From the NCBI GenBank assembly GCA_023248615.1, contig JAHFEI010000032.1, positions 1-10,076 on the forward strand: a DNA stretch of 10,076 bases. The letters are read 5' to 3'. This DNA is from Nitrospinales bacterium. Lineage in GTDB: Bacteria; Nitrospinota_A; UBA7883; JACRGQ01. How positions within the stretch are numbered: position 1 is the first letter of the stretch; each line of letters opens with the position of its first letter. The notes under the pieces are model-generated. The model ran no database searches. It was not told where the DNA came from and saw nothing but the letters and a program-made list of their open reading frames with translations. A program made the position numbers and the translations under genes. This document shows positions 1 to 7,271 of this stretch, in pieces.

Positions 1-403
1 CACGGGTAATGCCATACACCAATATCCCGTCCTCGTAAATCAGGTTGATGCCCATCCCGTCTATTTTCAGTTCCGTCTGGTATTCCACATCCTCCCGGCC
101 CAGCCCTTTTTTGGCCCGCTCGTCGAATTTTTTAAGTTCCTCTTCGTTGTACGAGTTATCCAGCGACAACATGGGCGGGTTGTGTTCACGCGCAACAAAT
201 TTTTCCGCCACCCCGCCGCCGACCCGCTGTGTTGGGGAATCGGGCGTTACATATTCCGGGTATTGCCCTTCCAATACGCGCAGGTCGCCCATCAACGCAT
301 CGAATTTTGCGTCCGTTATTTCGGGGCGGTCTTTGAGGTAGTAGCTTTCCTCGTAGCGCCGTATGAGGGATTTCAGTTCCTCAATACGCTTTCGCGGGGC
401 CAC
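1..403 (-). CDS. ligA: NAD-dependent DNA ligase LigA, N-terminal part (runs off the left edge)
   Basis: LigA seals nicks during replication and repair, using NAD+ to form a ligase-adenylate on a lysine. The 134 codons visible cover the N-terminal Ia subdomain and the start of the adenylation domain. Residues about 17-38 carry the Ia pattern YEES-YY-x2-DRPEI-xD-x2-FD-x-LM, which binds the NMN half of NAD+. PDSPTQRVGG (54-63) and PMLSLDN (77-83) are family blocks. ELKIDG (111-116) is the KxDG nucleotidyl-transfer motif, with Lys113 as the adenylated residue (E. coli Lys115). The GTG start at 403 puts this lysine where the family has it, and no nearer start exists. Only base 404 separates the start from the stop of the upstream CxxC gene and there is no good ribosome site, so translation is probably coupled. 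The rest of the gene lies outside the window. Confidence 0.95.
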   Translation of the reverse strand, partial: MAPRKRIEELKSLIRRYEESYYLKDRPEITDAKFDALMGDLRVLEGQYPEYVTPDSPTQRVGGGVAEKFVAREHNPPMLSLDNSYNEEELKKFDERAKKGLGREDVEYQTELKIDGMGINLIYEDGILVYGITR

Positions 404-404
404 G

Positions 405-698
405 CTATTTTTCTATGCGAATGAGCTTTATGAAAGGCAAAATCCTCTTGATATCTTCCTTGGAAAGCTCCACGCCTCTCCTGTAAAGATCAAGCGCCTG
501 CTCATCAAGCACCTGGTAGTGGCCGTTCCAGCAGTGGTAGGTCAAAAGCGGCGTCCCTAGGCTATCAATAAGGCGGTTAAACCACACCGGTCCGCCGCAC
601 ACATGGCAGTGGCCGAAAATCTTGGCGTAGTCGCCCGCACGATCCGTGCAAGGGTCGATACCGTCCACTTTAGGTTTGTGCAGTTTTATTTTTTTCAT
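405..698 (-). CDS. Small hypothetical protein with zinc-ribbon-like CxxC...CxxxH
   Basis: I do not recognise a named family. From the ATG at 698 the protein is 97 residues, basic at the start (MKKIKLHKPK). It has a CHVCGG pair followed about 25 residues later by CWNGH, that is C-x2-C and C-x3-H, consistent with one zinc ribbon. The C-terminal half (DEQALDLYRRGVELSKEDIKRILPFI) looks helical. There is no signal peptide or membrane segment. An in-frame ATG at 722 would add eight residues. I prefer 698 because AAGAAGG sits seven bases before it, while a TATAAT box at 736-731 would put transcription start only a base or two before 722. The stop is one base from the ligA GTG, so the pair should be co-transcribed and probably coupled, which hints at a DNA-related role. 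That role is inference from position only. Confidence 0.75.
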   Translation of the reverse strand: MKKIKLHKPKVDGIDPCTDRAGDYAKIFGHCHVCGGPVWFNRLIDSLGTPLLTYHCWNGHYQVLDEQALDLYRRGVELSKEDIKRILPFIKLIRIEK

Positions 699-722
699 TC
701 CTCTGCCTTCTTCTTTTGCCAT

Positions 723-745
723 CCCGGCTGATTATAACAGCCGGG
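723..745. repeat. Perfect 8-bp inverted repeat in the divergent promoter region
   Basis: CCCGGCTG at 723-730 and CAGCCGGG at 738-745 are exact reverse complements around the 7-base spacer ATTATAA. The repeat sits between the divergent CxxC-gene/ligA unit and trxB and surrounds the minus-strand TATAAT. It could be an operator or a 5' hairpin. There is no T-tract on either side, so it is not a terminator. Confidence 0.5.
731..736 (-). promoter_or_regulatory. Putative -10 box for the CxxC gene and ligA
   Basis: On the minus strand 736-731 reads TATAAT, a perfect -10 hexamer, about 33 bases before the preferred start at 698. The region 17 bases upstream (759-754, GCCCAA) is a poor -35, so the promoter is tentative. 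The hexamer lies in the loop of an inverted repeat. Confidence 0.4.
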
Positions 746-772
746 GGACGGTTTTGGGCGGGAAATTCTTAT

Positions 773-800
773 TTGCGGCACAAAAAAAACGGGATAGAAT
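773..800 (+). promoter_or_regulatory. Putative promoter of the trxB-cyaA-thpR-recA-recX operon
   Basis: TTGCGG (773-778), a 16-base spacer containing an A-run, and TAGAAT (795-800) resemble a sigma70 promoter. This would give a leader of about 55 bases before the trxB ATG at 863. It is the only reasonable candidate between the divergent genes on this strand and was judged by eye only. Confidence 0.35.
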
Positions 801-862
801 CAGGTTGGCAAGGTTCGCCTCTTCTAACCGGGGGGCGGGCTGTATCTTTTGTTGGAGCGGTA

Positions 863-1810
863 ATGGAAATATTCGATCTCGTCATAATAGGCGGAGGGCC
901 GGGCGGCCTTTCTGCGGCGGTGTACGCCCTGCGTGCCAGGATGAAACTTTTAATTATTGAAAAGGCCGGGGTTGGCGGACAGATAGCCCTTACCGACATA
1001 ATAGAAAATTACCTTGGGTTTCCCTCCCTCTCCGGGCTGGAACTTGTGGCGCACTTTGAAACGCATGCAAAAGGGCTGGGGGCGGAGATAAAGTACGCGC
1101 TCGTAAAAAAGGTTACGAAGGAAGATAACCATTTCACTATCGACCTCGGCGACGAAAAAATCGTAGCAAAGTCCGTGATAGTCAGCTCCGGCGCGGAACC
1201 TTCCAAACTCGGCATTCCTGGCGAGGAGGCGTTTGCCGGCAAAGGCGTTTCCACCTGTGGCACCTGCGACGGGCCGTTTTACCGGGGCCGTGACATCGCG
1301 ATAGTTGGCGGAGGCGATACAGCCACGAAGGAAGCTGTGTATCTGAGCAGGCTGGTTAACAAGATTTACCTGGTACACCGCCGCGATGCCTTGCGGGCTG
1401 AAAAGGTATTGCAAGAGCGCGCCCTCTCCCGCCCCAATATAGAGTTCCTGTGGCATCACCGGGCGGTGGAGATAAAGGGTGATAGGCAAGGGGTAACAGA
1501 CCTTGAGGTAGAAGGCGTGAAAGGCGGGGTACGCCGCACGCTAAGCGTACATGGAGTGTTCATTTTCGTCGGAATTGTACCCAACACCGGGTTTGTGGAT
1601 TGCGAAAAAGACCCAGCTGGCTTCATAAAGACGGATGCGAACATGGAATCTTCCGTACATGGCCTGTTTGCCGTGGGGGATTGCAGGGTTACGCCGTTGC
1701 GACAGGTTGTAGTGGCGGTAGGCGATGGCGCGGTGGCCGCAGTGAAGGCCGAGGAGTACGTTTCCGAACTTGAGGGGAAACTCTACGCCGGGAAATCGGA
1801 AAAAAAGTGA
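863..1810 (+). CDS. trxB: Thioredoxin reductase (NADPH)
   Basis: This flavoenzyme passes electrons from NADPH through FAD and a redox disulfide to thioredoxin in the cytoplasm. The 315-residue length is normal. The FAD-binding GGGPGG is at 10-15, followed by GVGGQIALTDIIENYLGFP (36-54), a hallmark of the family. The active-site pair is Cys132-Gly-Thr-Cys135, followed by DG; many homologues have CATC. The NADPH site has GGGDTA (149-154) and HRRxxxR (172-178). The second FAD contact is GLFAVGDCR near 267-275, and RQVVVAVGDGA follows. The start at 863 is preceded by GGAG (854-857). An in-frame ATG at 716 would add 49 residues that match nothing in the family. It is the first gene of the plus-strand operon, with cyaA 17 bases downstream. 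Confidence 0.95.
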   Translation: MEIFDLVIIGGGPGGLSAAVYALRARMKLLIIEKAGVGGQIALTDIIENYLGFPSLSGLELVAHFETHAKGLGAEIKYALVKKVTKEDNHFTIDLGDEKIVAKSVIVSSGAEPSKLGIPGEEAFAGKGVSTCGTCDGPFYRGRDIAIVGGGDTATKEAVYLSRLVNKIYLVHRRDALRAEKVLQERALSRPNIEFLWHHRAVEIKGDRQGVTDLEVEGVKGGVRRTLSVHGVFIFVGIVPNTGFVDCEKDPAGFIKTDANMESSVHGLFAVGDCRVTPLRQVVVAVGDGAVAAVKAEEYVSELEGKLYAGKSEKK

Positions 1811-1827
1811 CGGGAGATTTGGCGTAA

Positions 1828-3933
1828 ATGGATTATTCACAGTACGGCGGAGGCTCCGACGCGCCGGGCGGCATTGATTACGGCAACCTCGGCATGGGTT
1901 CGGGGCGCAGGGGCGGGCCGAACAACTTGGGTGGCGGCCCAAACGCCCCAACCCTTCCCGCAGAAAAACTTTTCCACGAGTACAACAAAAAACGGATACA
2001 GATAGCGACACAGATATCGCCACAGAAGTCCCCCATTGCCATCCACCTCGTGCCGCTCCTTTTGCACTTCAACAACTCCGCCCTTCCCGGCTATGTGGAA
2101 AGCCCGGATGGGTGCGGCGGCATTGCGCTATTTGAGTGGTCGGAGGAAATGAAGCAAACCGCCGCGTACCTGATAAAGGATTACAAGTCTGTGGAAAGGG
2201 ACCTGCAACAGGCCAGGGTAAATACCACCCGCATAGAATCGGTTCTCCTGATGGGTAGCGTTGGTTCCTCCGCGCAAAGCGCTGGCTCCGATTTCGACTA
2301 CTGGGTCGTGGTGGATGGCACAAAGGTACCGCCCAAAGACCTGGATAACCTGCAGAAGAAACTGGTGGCGGTGGAGCAATGGGCCGACAAGCAGGGCGCG
2401 GAGGTCCATTTTTTCATCACCGACCTCAACAAGGTCAAGGTGAATGATTTCGGCAAAGTAGACAAGGAAAGCGCCGGTTCCTCGCAGGCGCGTCTCCTTA
2501 AAGAAGAGTTCTACCGAACATGTATACTGGTGGCTGGCAAGCGCCCGCTATGGTGGCTTACCCCCCCCGGCATCAGCGATGAAGAATATGAAAACGCCAT
2601 AAAAAAGCTGGCTACCACCCCGAATTTCAGGCGCGAGATGTATATAGACCTGGGGAACATATCCACCATTGGCGCAGAGGAGATTTTCGGGGCCGCGTTG
2701 TGGCAGATAAACAAGGCGATGGAGTCCCCCTACAAGTCCGTGATGAAGATAGCCCTGCTGGAGAGCTTCATTGACGCCCAGGGAGATAGCACCCTTTTGT
2801 GTGATGAACTGAAAAAAAATATCCTCGCGCAAAGCAAAGTGCCAAAGGACATGGATCCCTACCTGCTGATGATAAACCGGCTTCTCAGCCTGTACGAAAG
2901 AAAAAACCGTAGCGACGTAGTGGACCTCATCCGCAAATGTTTTTACAACAAGGTTAAAGTGAAGCTGACCCCGGCGATACAGAAAAAACAAACCCCCAGC
3001 TTCAAGGAAGAAGTCATGATTCGCTACATAGCCGAATGGGGATGGGACGAATCGAAGGTGGCCCTGCTTAACGACTACGAGAACTGGGATTTCGATACGA
3101 CCCTAAAACTTGGAAGCGAACTCCACCAGTTTTTAATTGAGACCTACAAGAGCGTTACCGACACCGTAAAGGCGATGCCGGACTCCAAGTCCAACATCTC
3201 CGAATCCGACCTTACGGTGCTGGGGCGGAAACTGTTCTCGTTTTACAGCCGCAGGCCGGGGAAAATAGAGCCGATTAAAAGGGCATCGGACGAAGGGCTT
3301 CGGCAGGAATCGGTCACTTTCATGCCTGTCATACAGCACGGAAAAAAACCGGTGTGGACATGCTACCGCGGCAACGTCTCGACGGAAATAGCGCGCAAGG
3401 CCAACGTGGAGTACGCCGCAATACGGAAAAGCACATCGCTGGCCGAATTGATTTGCTGGCTTACCGTGAACATGGTGATAGATGGCGGCACCTTCTTGCA
3501 TCTCGTCACAAACCCTTGCCCGGTGCACCTGAAGACCATACAAGACTTGGTAAAGATGATAAACGACTTCATGCCGCACACCTCCATATCCGCCCTAAAG
3601 AACGAGGCCCTGCTAGGCCAGCCCGAAATAACCGGCATGCTGGTGGCGGTAAACTTCGCATCGCAGACTTGGGCAAAAGAGATGGAGGAACTGACCGTGC
3701 TGTACAGCAACAGCCACGGCGAAAAGTTTGTGGAAACGCTGGAGCCAAAAACCGCCCCGCTACGGCTTGTAGCCCTTGCCAGCTCGGCCAACATATCCGC
3801 AGTGATGCACCCGCTAAATTTTTTCCGCCTGTATATCCCAAAATCGGAAAACTCCGTCAAATTTGAAAAGATGGTACGGACGCTGATCATGTCAAAAATC
3901 AAAAAATCGACGGCGCCGACGCAAGCAACCTAA
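1828..3933 (+). CDS. cyaA: Class I adenylate cyclase
   Basis: It makes cAMP and pyrophosphate from ATP. The 701-residue protein aligns by eye with enterobacterial CyaA. PLLLHFNNSALPGYV (76-90) matches the 'LLHYHHPLMPGY' region. GSVGSSAQSAGSDFDYWV (143-160) is the nucleotidyltransferase-fold motif with metal-binding Asp155 and Asp157. EEFYRT (226-231), DLGNISTIGAEEIFGAALWQINKAMESPYK (274-303), DLIRKCFYNKV (366-376) and AEWGWDES (402-409) follow in the family's order. E. coli CyaA has 848 residues, so the C-terminal regulatory part appears shorter here. Residues 5-40 are Gly/Asn/Pro-rich and probably disordered, which is not typical of enterobacterial CyaA. GGGAG at 1812-1816 precedes the ATG. 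The gene follows trxB by 17 bases and precedes thpR by three, so it is an operon member. No cAMP-receptor gene is visible. Confidence 0.9.
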   Translation: MDYSQYGGGSDAPGGIDYGNLGMGSGRRGGPNNLGGGPNAPTLPAEKLFHEYNKKRIQIATQISPQKSPIAIHLVPLLLHFNNSALPGYVESPDGCGGIALFEWSEEMKQTAAYLIKDYKSVERDLQQARVNTTRIESVLLMGSVGSSAQSAGSDFDYWVVVDGTKVPPKDLDNLQKKLVAVEQWADKQGAEVHFFITDLNKVKVNDFGKVDKESAGSSQARLLKEEFYRTCILVAGKRPLWWLTPPGISDEEYENAIKKLATTPNFRREMYIDLGNISTIGAEEIFGAALWQINKAMESPYKSVMKIALLESFIDAQGDSTLLCDELKKNILAQSKVPKDMDPYLLMINRLLSLYERKNRSDVVDLIRKCFYNKVKVKLTPAIQKKQTPSFKEEVMIRYIAEWGWDESKVALLNDYENWDFDTTLKLGSELHQFLIETYKSVTDTVKAMPDSKSNISESDLTVLGRKLFSFYSRRPGKIEPIKRASDEGLRQESVTFMPVIQHGKKPVWTCYRGNVSTEIARKANVEYAAIRKSTSLAELICWLTVNMVIDGGTFLHLVTNPCPVHLKTIQDLVKMINDFMPHTSISALKNEALLGQPEITGMLVAVNFASQTWAKEMEELTVLYSNSHGEKFVETLEPKTAPLRLVALASSANISAVMHPLNFFRLYIPKSENSVKFEKMVRTLIMSKIKKSTAPTQAT

Positions 3934-3936
3934 AGC

Positions 3937-4521
3937 GTGAGAACCCCGACGGCCCGCCTGTTCGTCGCCGTATGGCCTGATGAAAACCTTCGCGGCGAAA
4001 TAGCCGGGGTGGTGGGCGAACTGAAAAAAGCCGATGCGGATATCAAATGGGTTTCCGCCGAAAACCTGCACCTTACGCTGAAATTCCTAGGAGAAGTCGA
4101 AACCGGGAAAGTAGAAGAAATCGTCTCCACGCTGAAAAGTGTACGGCAAAAAAGCTTTGAAATGGAGGTTGGCAACCTTGGCGCCATTCCAAATTCCAGG
4201 CATCCTAAGACGATTTTTGCGGATGTAACCTCCGGTGGCAAGCCGCTACAGGAACTGGCCCAAGCTATTGGGAATACTCTGGAAAAGACAGGTTTTGAAA
4301 GAGACCCAAGGGCGTTTATTCCCCACGTTACGCTTGGGCGCGTGAAATCGCCCAAAAACCTCCAAAAATATTTTTTAAAAATGAGTGAGCATAAAGGCCA
4401 AATTTTTGGTAAAATTTCGGTCACTAGGTTTTACTTGGTAAAAAGCGACATCCGGCCGCAAGGACCGGCATACACGGAAATAGCGGAAATACCGCTGGAG
4501 AATGGAGGGGAAAATGAGTGA
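3937..4521 (+). CDS. thpR: RNA 2',3'-cyclic 3'-phosphodiesterase (LigT/2H family)
   Basis: This is a 2H phosphoesterase that opens 2',3'-cyclic phosphates on RNA to give 2'-phosphate ends; the first members were described as 2'-5' RNA ligases. The 194 residues carry both His-x-Thr-x motifs: HLTL at 45-48 (in NLHLTLKFLGEV) and HVTL at 130-133 (in FIPHVTLGR). RLFVAVWPDE at the N-terminus and RFYLVKSDI (164-172) are the usual flanking strands. The GTG start at 3937 lies three bases after the cyaA stop, with no clear ribosome site, which suggests coupling. The 3' end overlaps the recA start by eight bases, a familiar arrangement because ligT/thpR often precedes recA. The physiological substrate in bacteria is not settled. 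Confidence 0.9.
   Translation: MRTPTARLFVAVWPDENLRGEIAGVVGELKKADADIKWVSAENLHLTLKFLGEVETGKVEEIVSTLKSVRQKSFEMEVGNLGAIPNSRHPKTIFADVTSGGKPLQELAQAIGNTLEKTGFERDPRAFIPHVTLGRVKSPKNLQKYFLKMSEHKGQIFGKISVTRFYLVKSDIRPQGPAYTEIAEIPLENGGENE
4504..4510 (+). promoter_or_regulatory. Strong ribosome binding site deciding the recA start
   Basis: GGAGGGG lies inside the end of thpR, with its GGAGG core five bases before the ATG at 4514. It overlaps the alternative ATG at 4502, so it cannot serve that codon. It therefore fixes the recA start at 4514. Confidence 0.8.
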
Positions 4522-5578
4522 GATAAATTCTGATAAGAAAAAAGCTCTTGATAACGCCTTTGCACAGATTGAAAAATCTTTCGGCAAGGGCTCTGTAATG
4601 CTCCTGGGGGAAAGCGGCCCCAAGATGATTATTGCAGGAAGCGACATCATATCCACCGGGGCGCTTTCGCTGGACATCGCGCTAGGCATAGGCGGCATAC
4701 CGCGCGGCAGGATAACGGAGATATTCGGGCCGGAATCTTCCGGCAAGACGACGCTGACACTGCACATCATCGCCAACGCCCAAAGGAATGGCGGCGTGGC
4801 GGCGTTTGTGGATGCCGAGCACGCGCTGGACACGCAGTATGCGGAGAAGCTGGGTGTAGACGTGAAGAACCTCGTCATCTCCCAGCCGGATACCGGCGAG
4901 CAGGCGCTGGAGATAGTGGAAACGCTGGTGCGCTCCGGCGCATGCGACGTGGTGGTGATAGACTCTGTGGCGGCGCTTGTGCCAGCCGCAGAAATAGAAG
5001 GCGAGATGGGAGACAGCCATATGGGGCTACAGGCGCGGCTGATGAGCCAGGCGCTACGCAAGCTTACGGGCATCATCTCCAAATCGAAGACCAGCGTAAT
5101 CTTCATAAACCAGATACGCATGAAAATCGGCGTTGTCTTCGGCAACCCGGAAACCACCACAGGCGGCAACGCGCTTAAATTCTACTCATCCGTGCGGCTG
5201 GATATCCGTCGTAGCTCGCAGATAAAAGAAGGCGAGACGGTAATAGGCAACCACACCCGAGTGAAAGTTGTGAAAAACAAAGTCGCGCCCCCGTTCCGCG
5301 AAACGGAGTTCGACATCCTTTTCGGGCATGGAATATCGATGGAAGGCGACCTGCTGGACTTGGCCGCCAACAACGGCTTGGTGGAAAAAACCGGCTCGTG
5401 GTATGCGTACAAGAAAGAGAAGATAGGGCAGGGGCGCGAACAGGCGCGCAAGTTCCTTATCGAGAACCCGAAAATAGCCGAAGAGATTGACGCGGATTTG
5501 CGGGCGAAGTTGCTACCCCCACGGCAGAAGGCCGGAACGCAGGAAACGTCCGAAGCCAAGCCCTCGCGGAAAAAATAA
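4514..5578 (+). CDS. recA: Recombinase RecA
   Basis: RecA forms ATP-dependent filaments on single-stranded DNA, catalyses strand exchange and triggers LexA self-cleavage in SOS responses. The 354-residue protein shows KKKALDNAFAQIEKSFGKGSVM (8-29), Walker A GPESSGKT (72-79), the catalytic glutamate region FVDAEHALD (98-106), Walker B VVVID (146-150), the L1-loop region EGEMGDSHMGLQARLMSQALRKL (162-184), and NQIRMKIGVVFGNPETTTGGNALKFY (199-224) with loop L2. The C-terminal tail (about 336-354) is basic and Lys/Pro-rich, not acidic as in E. coli, where the acidic tail dampens activity. There is no intein. The ATG at 4514 follows GGAGGGG and overlaps thpR by eight bases; an in-frame ATG at 4502 is rejected. 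recX follows by six bases. Because it overlaps thpR, any recA-specific promoter must lie inside thpR. Confidence 0.98.
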   Translation: MSEINSDKKKALDNAFAQIEKSFGKGSVMLLGESGPKMIIAGSDIISTGALSLDIALGIGGIPRGRITEIFGPESSGKTTLTLHIIANAQRNGGVAAFVDAEHALDTQYAEKLGVDVKNLVISQPDTGEQALEIVETLVRSGACDVVVIDSVAALVPAAEIEGEMGDSHMGLQARLMSQALRKLTGIISKSKTSVIFINQIRMKIGVVFGNPETTTGGNALKFYSSVRLDIRRSSQIKEGETVIGNHTRVKVVKNKVAPPFRETEFDILFGHGISMEGDLLDLAANNGLVEKTGSWYAYKKEKIGQGREQARKFLIENPKIAEEIDADLRAKLLPPRQKAGTQETSEAKPSRKK

Positions 5579-5584
5579 AGCCGC

Positions 5585-6061
5585 ATGGCCGAAGAGTTGA
5601 AACGCGCCCTGAATGTGGCCTACAGGCTATTGGCGGGGCGCGACCGTAGCGTGTACGAAATACGCTCCGCACTTTTGAAAAAAGAGTTCGCGCCAGAGCT
5701 TGCGGAGGAGGTTGTCCTCGTACTTTCGGAAAAGCGCCTGCTGGACGACACGAAGTTCGCCCGGCTCTACGCCGAATCGCTACTGCGCAACAGGAAAGCA
5801 GGGCCGCGCTACATCGAGCAGGCGATACTGAAAAAGGGGATAGCCCGCGAAACGGCGGAAAATACCGTCGCCGTAATATTCGCCGACCCGTACACGCAAG
5901 AGCTGGAAATAGCCGGATGGGTGGAACGGAAAACCAAAAGCATGAAAAGCGGGCTGACCCCGATGCAAAAGAAAAAACGTATTTTTAATTTTCTCATCCG
6001 GCGCGGCTTCTCCTATGATGCCATCATGAAAGGCATCGGCAAGCGGAACTTCGGCGATTGA
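5585..6061 (+). CDS. recX: RecA regulator RecX
   Basis: RecX binds RecA filaments and limits their growth and ATPase activity. The 158-residue protein is entirely helical in character and built of the three-helix repeats of the family: LNVAYRLLAGRDRSVYEIRSALLKKEF (8-34), then VVLVLSEKRLLDDTKFARLYAESLLRNRKAGPRYIEQAILKKGI, then KKKRIFNFLIRRGFSYDAIMKGI near the C-terminus. The spacing LDDxxFARxYxExxxRxxxxGPxxIxxxLxxKGI is diagnostic. It starts six bases after the recA stop and is surely co-transcribed. It ends in a TGA that overlaps or nearly touches the prepilin peptidase start. Confidence 0.92.
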   Translation: MAEELKRALNVAYRLLAGRDRSVYEIRSALLKKEFAPELAEEVVLVLSEKRLLDDTKFARLYAESLLRNRKAGPRYIEQAILKKGIARETAENTVAVIFADPYTQELEIAGWVERKTKSMKSGLTPMQKKKRIFNFLIRRGFSYDAIMKGIGKRNFGD

Positions 6062-6063
6062 GC

Positions 6064-6828
6064 ATGCAATATTTCTGGGGCGCATATTTCTTCGGCATCG
6101 GCGCGGCTGTCGGCTCGTTCCTTAACGTGGTCATCTACCGCGTGCCGAAAGGCGAATCTATAGTAAAGCCCGGCTCCCATTGCCCATCGTGCAACACTCC
6201 CATAAAGGCGTACCACAACATCCCGATAATAAGCTGGCTTATGCTTCGCGGAAAATGCGCCTCCTGCGGCGCTGGCTTCTCGCCCAGGTATATGCTGGTG
6301 GAACTGCTAACAGCCCTGCTTTTTGCCGCATGCTGGGCAAGGTTCGGCATCGGCGCGGCATCGTTCGTGTACATGGCCTTTTGCGCCGCAATGGTGGCAG
6401 TGGTTTTTATAGACCTCGACCACCTCATAATCCCGGATGCCATCACGCTTCCCGGCATAGTGGTAGGCTTTGTCTGCTCCTATCTCTTCTTGCCTATTGC
6501 CATGTCCGATGCGCTGTACGGCTTTTTGGCGGGAGGCGGGATTTTTTTTCTGCTGGCGTTGCTGGTGCCGGGCGGAATGGGCGGCGGCGACATAAAACTT
6601 ATGGGGATGGTCGGCGCGTTTTTAGGGCTAAAGGCCGCGCTGATAACAATTTTTCTCGGCTCGCTTGTCGGCGCAATCGGCGGGATTATAGGAATGGTGG
6701 CGCTGGGCAAAGGAAGAAAATCCAAAATCCCGTTCGGCCCGTACCTTGTGGTGGGCGCACTTACCGCCCTCTTCTTCAAAGACCAGGTGATAGATACCTA
6801 CTTCCGCCTCTTCGTCCCCGGGTACTGA
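6064..6828 (+). CDS. pilD: Prepilin leader peptidase / N-methyltransferase
   Basis: This inner-membrane aspartic protease cuts the leader from type IV prepilins and type II secretion pseudopilins and methylates the new N-terminus. The 254 residues contain GSFLNVVIYRVP (17-28), the cytoplasmic zinc tetrad Cys40-x2-Cys43 and Cys65-x2-Cys68 linked with N-methylation, FIDLDHLIIPD (115-125) with the first catalytic aspartate, and GGGDIKLMGMVGAFLG (173-188) with Asp176 of the GxGD motif. Several hydrophobic segments follow, giving roughly seven to eight membrane helices. The ATG at 6064 is two bases after the recX stop. A TTG at 6058 would overlap that stop as TTGA and add two residues; neither start has a strong ribosome site. 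It is the last gene of the operon, and no pilus gene is visible nearby. Confidence 0.93.
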   Translation: MQYFWGAYFFGIGAAVGSFLNVVIYRVPKGESIVKPGSHCPSCNTPIKAYHNIPIISWLMLRGKCASCGAGFSPRYMLVELLTALLFAACWARFGIGAASFVYMAFCAAMVAVVFIDLDHLIIPDAITLPGIVVGFVCSYLFLPIAMSDALYGFLAGGGIFFLLALLVPGGMGGGDIKLMGMVGAFLGLKAALITIFLGSLVGAIGGIIGMVALGKGRKSKIPFGPYLVVGALTALFFKDQVIDTYFRLFVPGY

Positions 6829-7042
6829 TGCTGTTGGCATCGCTTACCCAATACTGCCTACGAGAGACGGTAAAATGGCGGTCACTATATTGGGATGTAG
6901 ACTGATTGTGGGAACCATGAGTTTATGTCTGTGGAGCCGATAGGCGTGGATGAATTTCCCCAATCACTGTTTCGATACATTGATAGTAAGCGCATTGAAG
7001 ATTTAAAAGGACAATCGCCGTTTCCGCCTGTCGTCTCTAGGA

Positions 7043-7186
7043 GTGCTTGAACTTTGCAAAAGGTTTTTAGACGCGGTCGAACGGACCGCCGGTCAACTGC
7101 TGGAACTGCAAGAAATCCAGTCGCGCAACGCCGCCGAACAGGAACTCGAAAAAGAGGTGGAACAAGGACGGGAAATCGACGGTTGA
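7043..7186 (+). CDS. Possible 47-residue charged helical peptide or C-terminal gene remnant
   Basis: From a GTG at 7043 the frame reads LELCKRFLDAVERTAGQLL, then a Glu/Gln-rich amphipathic stretch, ending at the TGA at 7184-7186. The heptad-like spacing suggests a coiled coil. There is no good ribosome site, and the frame stays open upstream to a TAA just before GACAATCGC (near 7008-7010). It may be the tail of a broken gene whose front part is the 6925-7050 frame, one base out of phase. I do not recognise it, and coding is uncertain. Confidence 0.25.
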   Translation: MLELCKRFLDAVERTAGQLLELQEIQSRNAAEQELEKEVEQGREIDG

Positions 7187-7271
7187 CGCAACGACCGCGC
7201 TTTTAGGCCACCCAAGGAGAATGCATGATTCAACCGACTCATAGCGCATATTGAACTAACGTATCTATCAA

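Noticed and set aside
716..862. N-terminal extension of TrxB from an ATG at 716
   Set aside because: The 49 extra residues match nothing in the family and run through the promoter region; the ATG at 863 has GGAG before it and places GGGPGG where expected.
3133..3902. Several 90-180-codon frames antisense to or out of phase with cyaA
   Set aside because: They lie entirely within the well-supported cyaA frame and show no family pattern.
4502..4513. recA start at the ATG at 4502
   Set aside because: It overlaps the strong GGAGGGG site that serves the ATG at 4514 and would add four residues atypical of RecA.
7221..7254. Possible leader peptides after AAGGAG (ATG at 7221 or 7225; 7 and 9 codons)
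   Set aside because: Too short to support, with no downstream gene on that strand that a leader could regulate.
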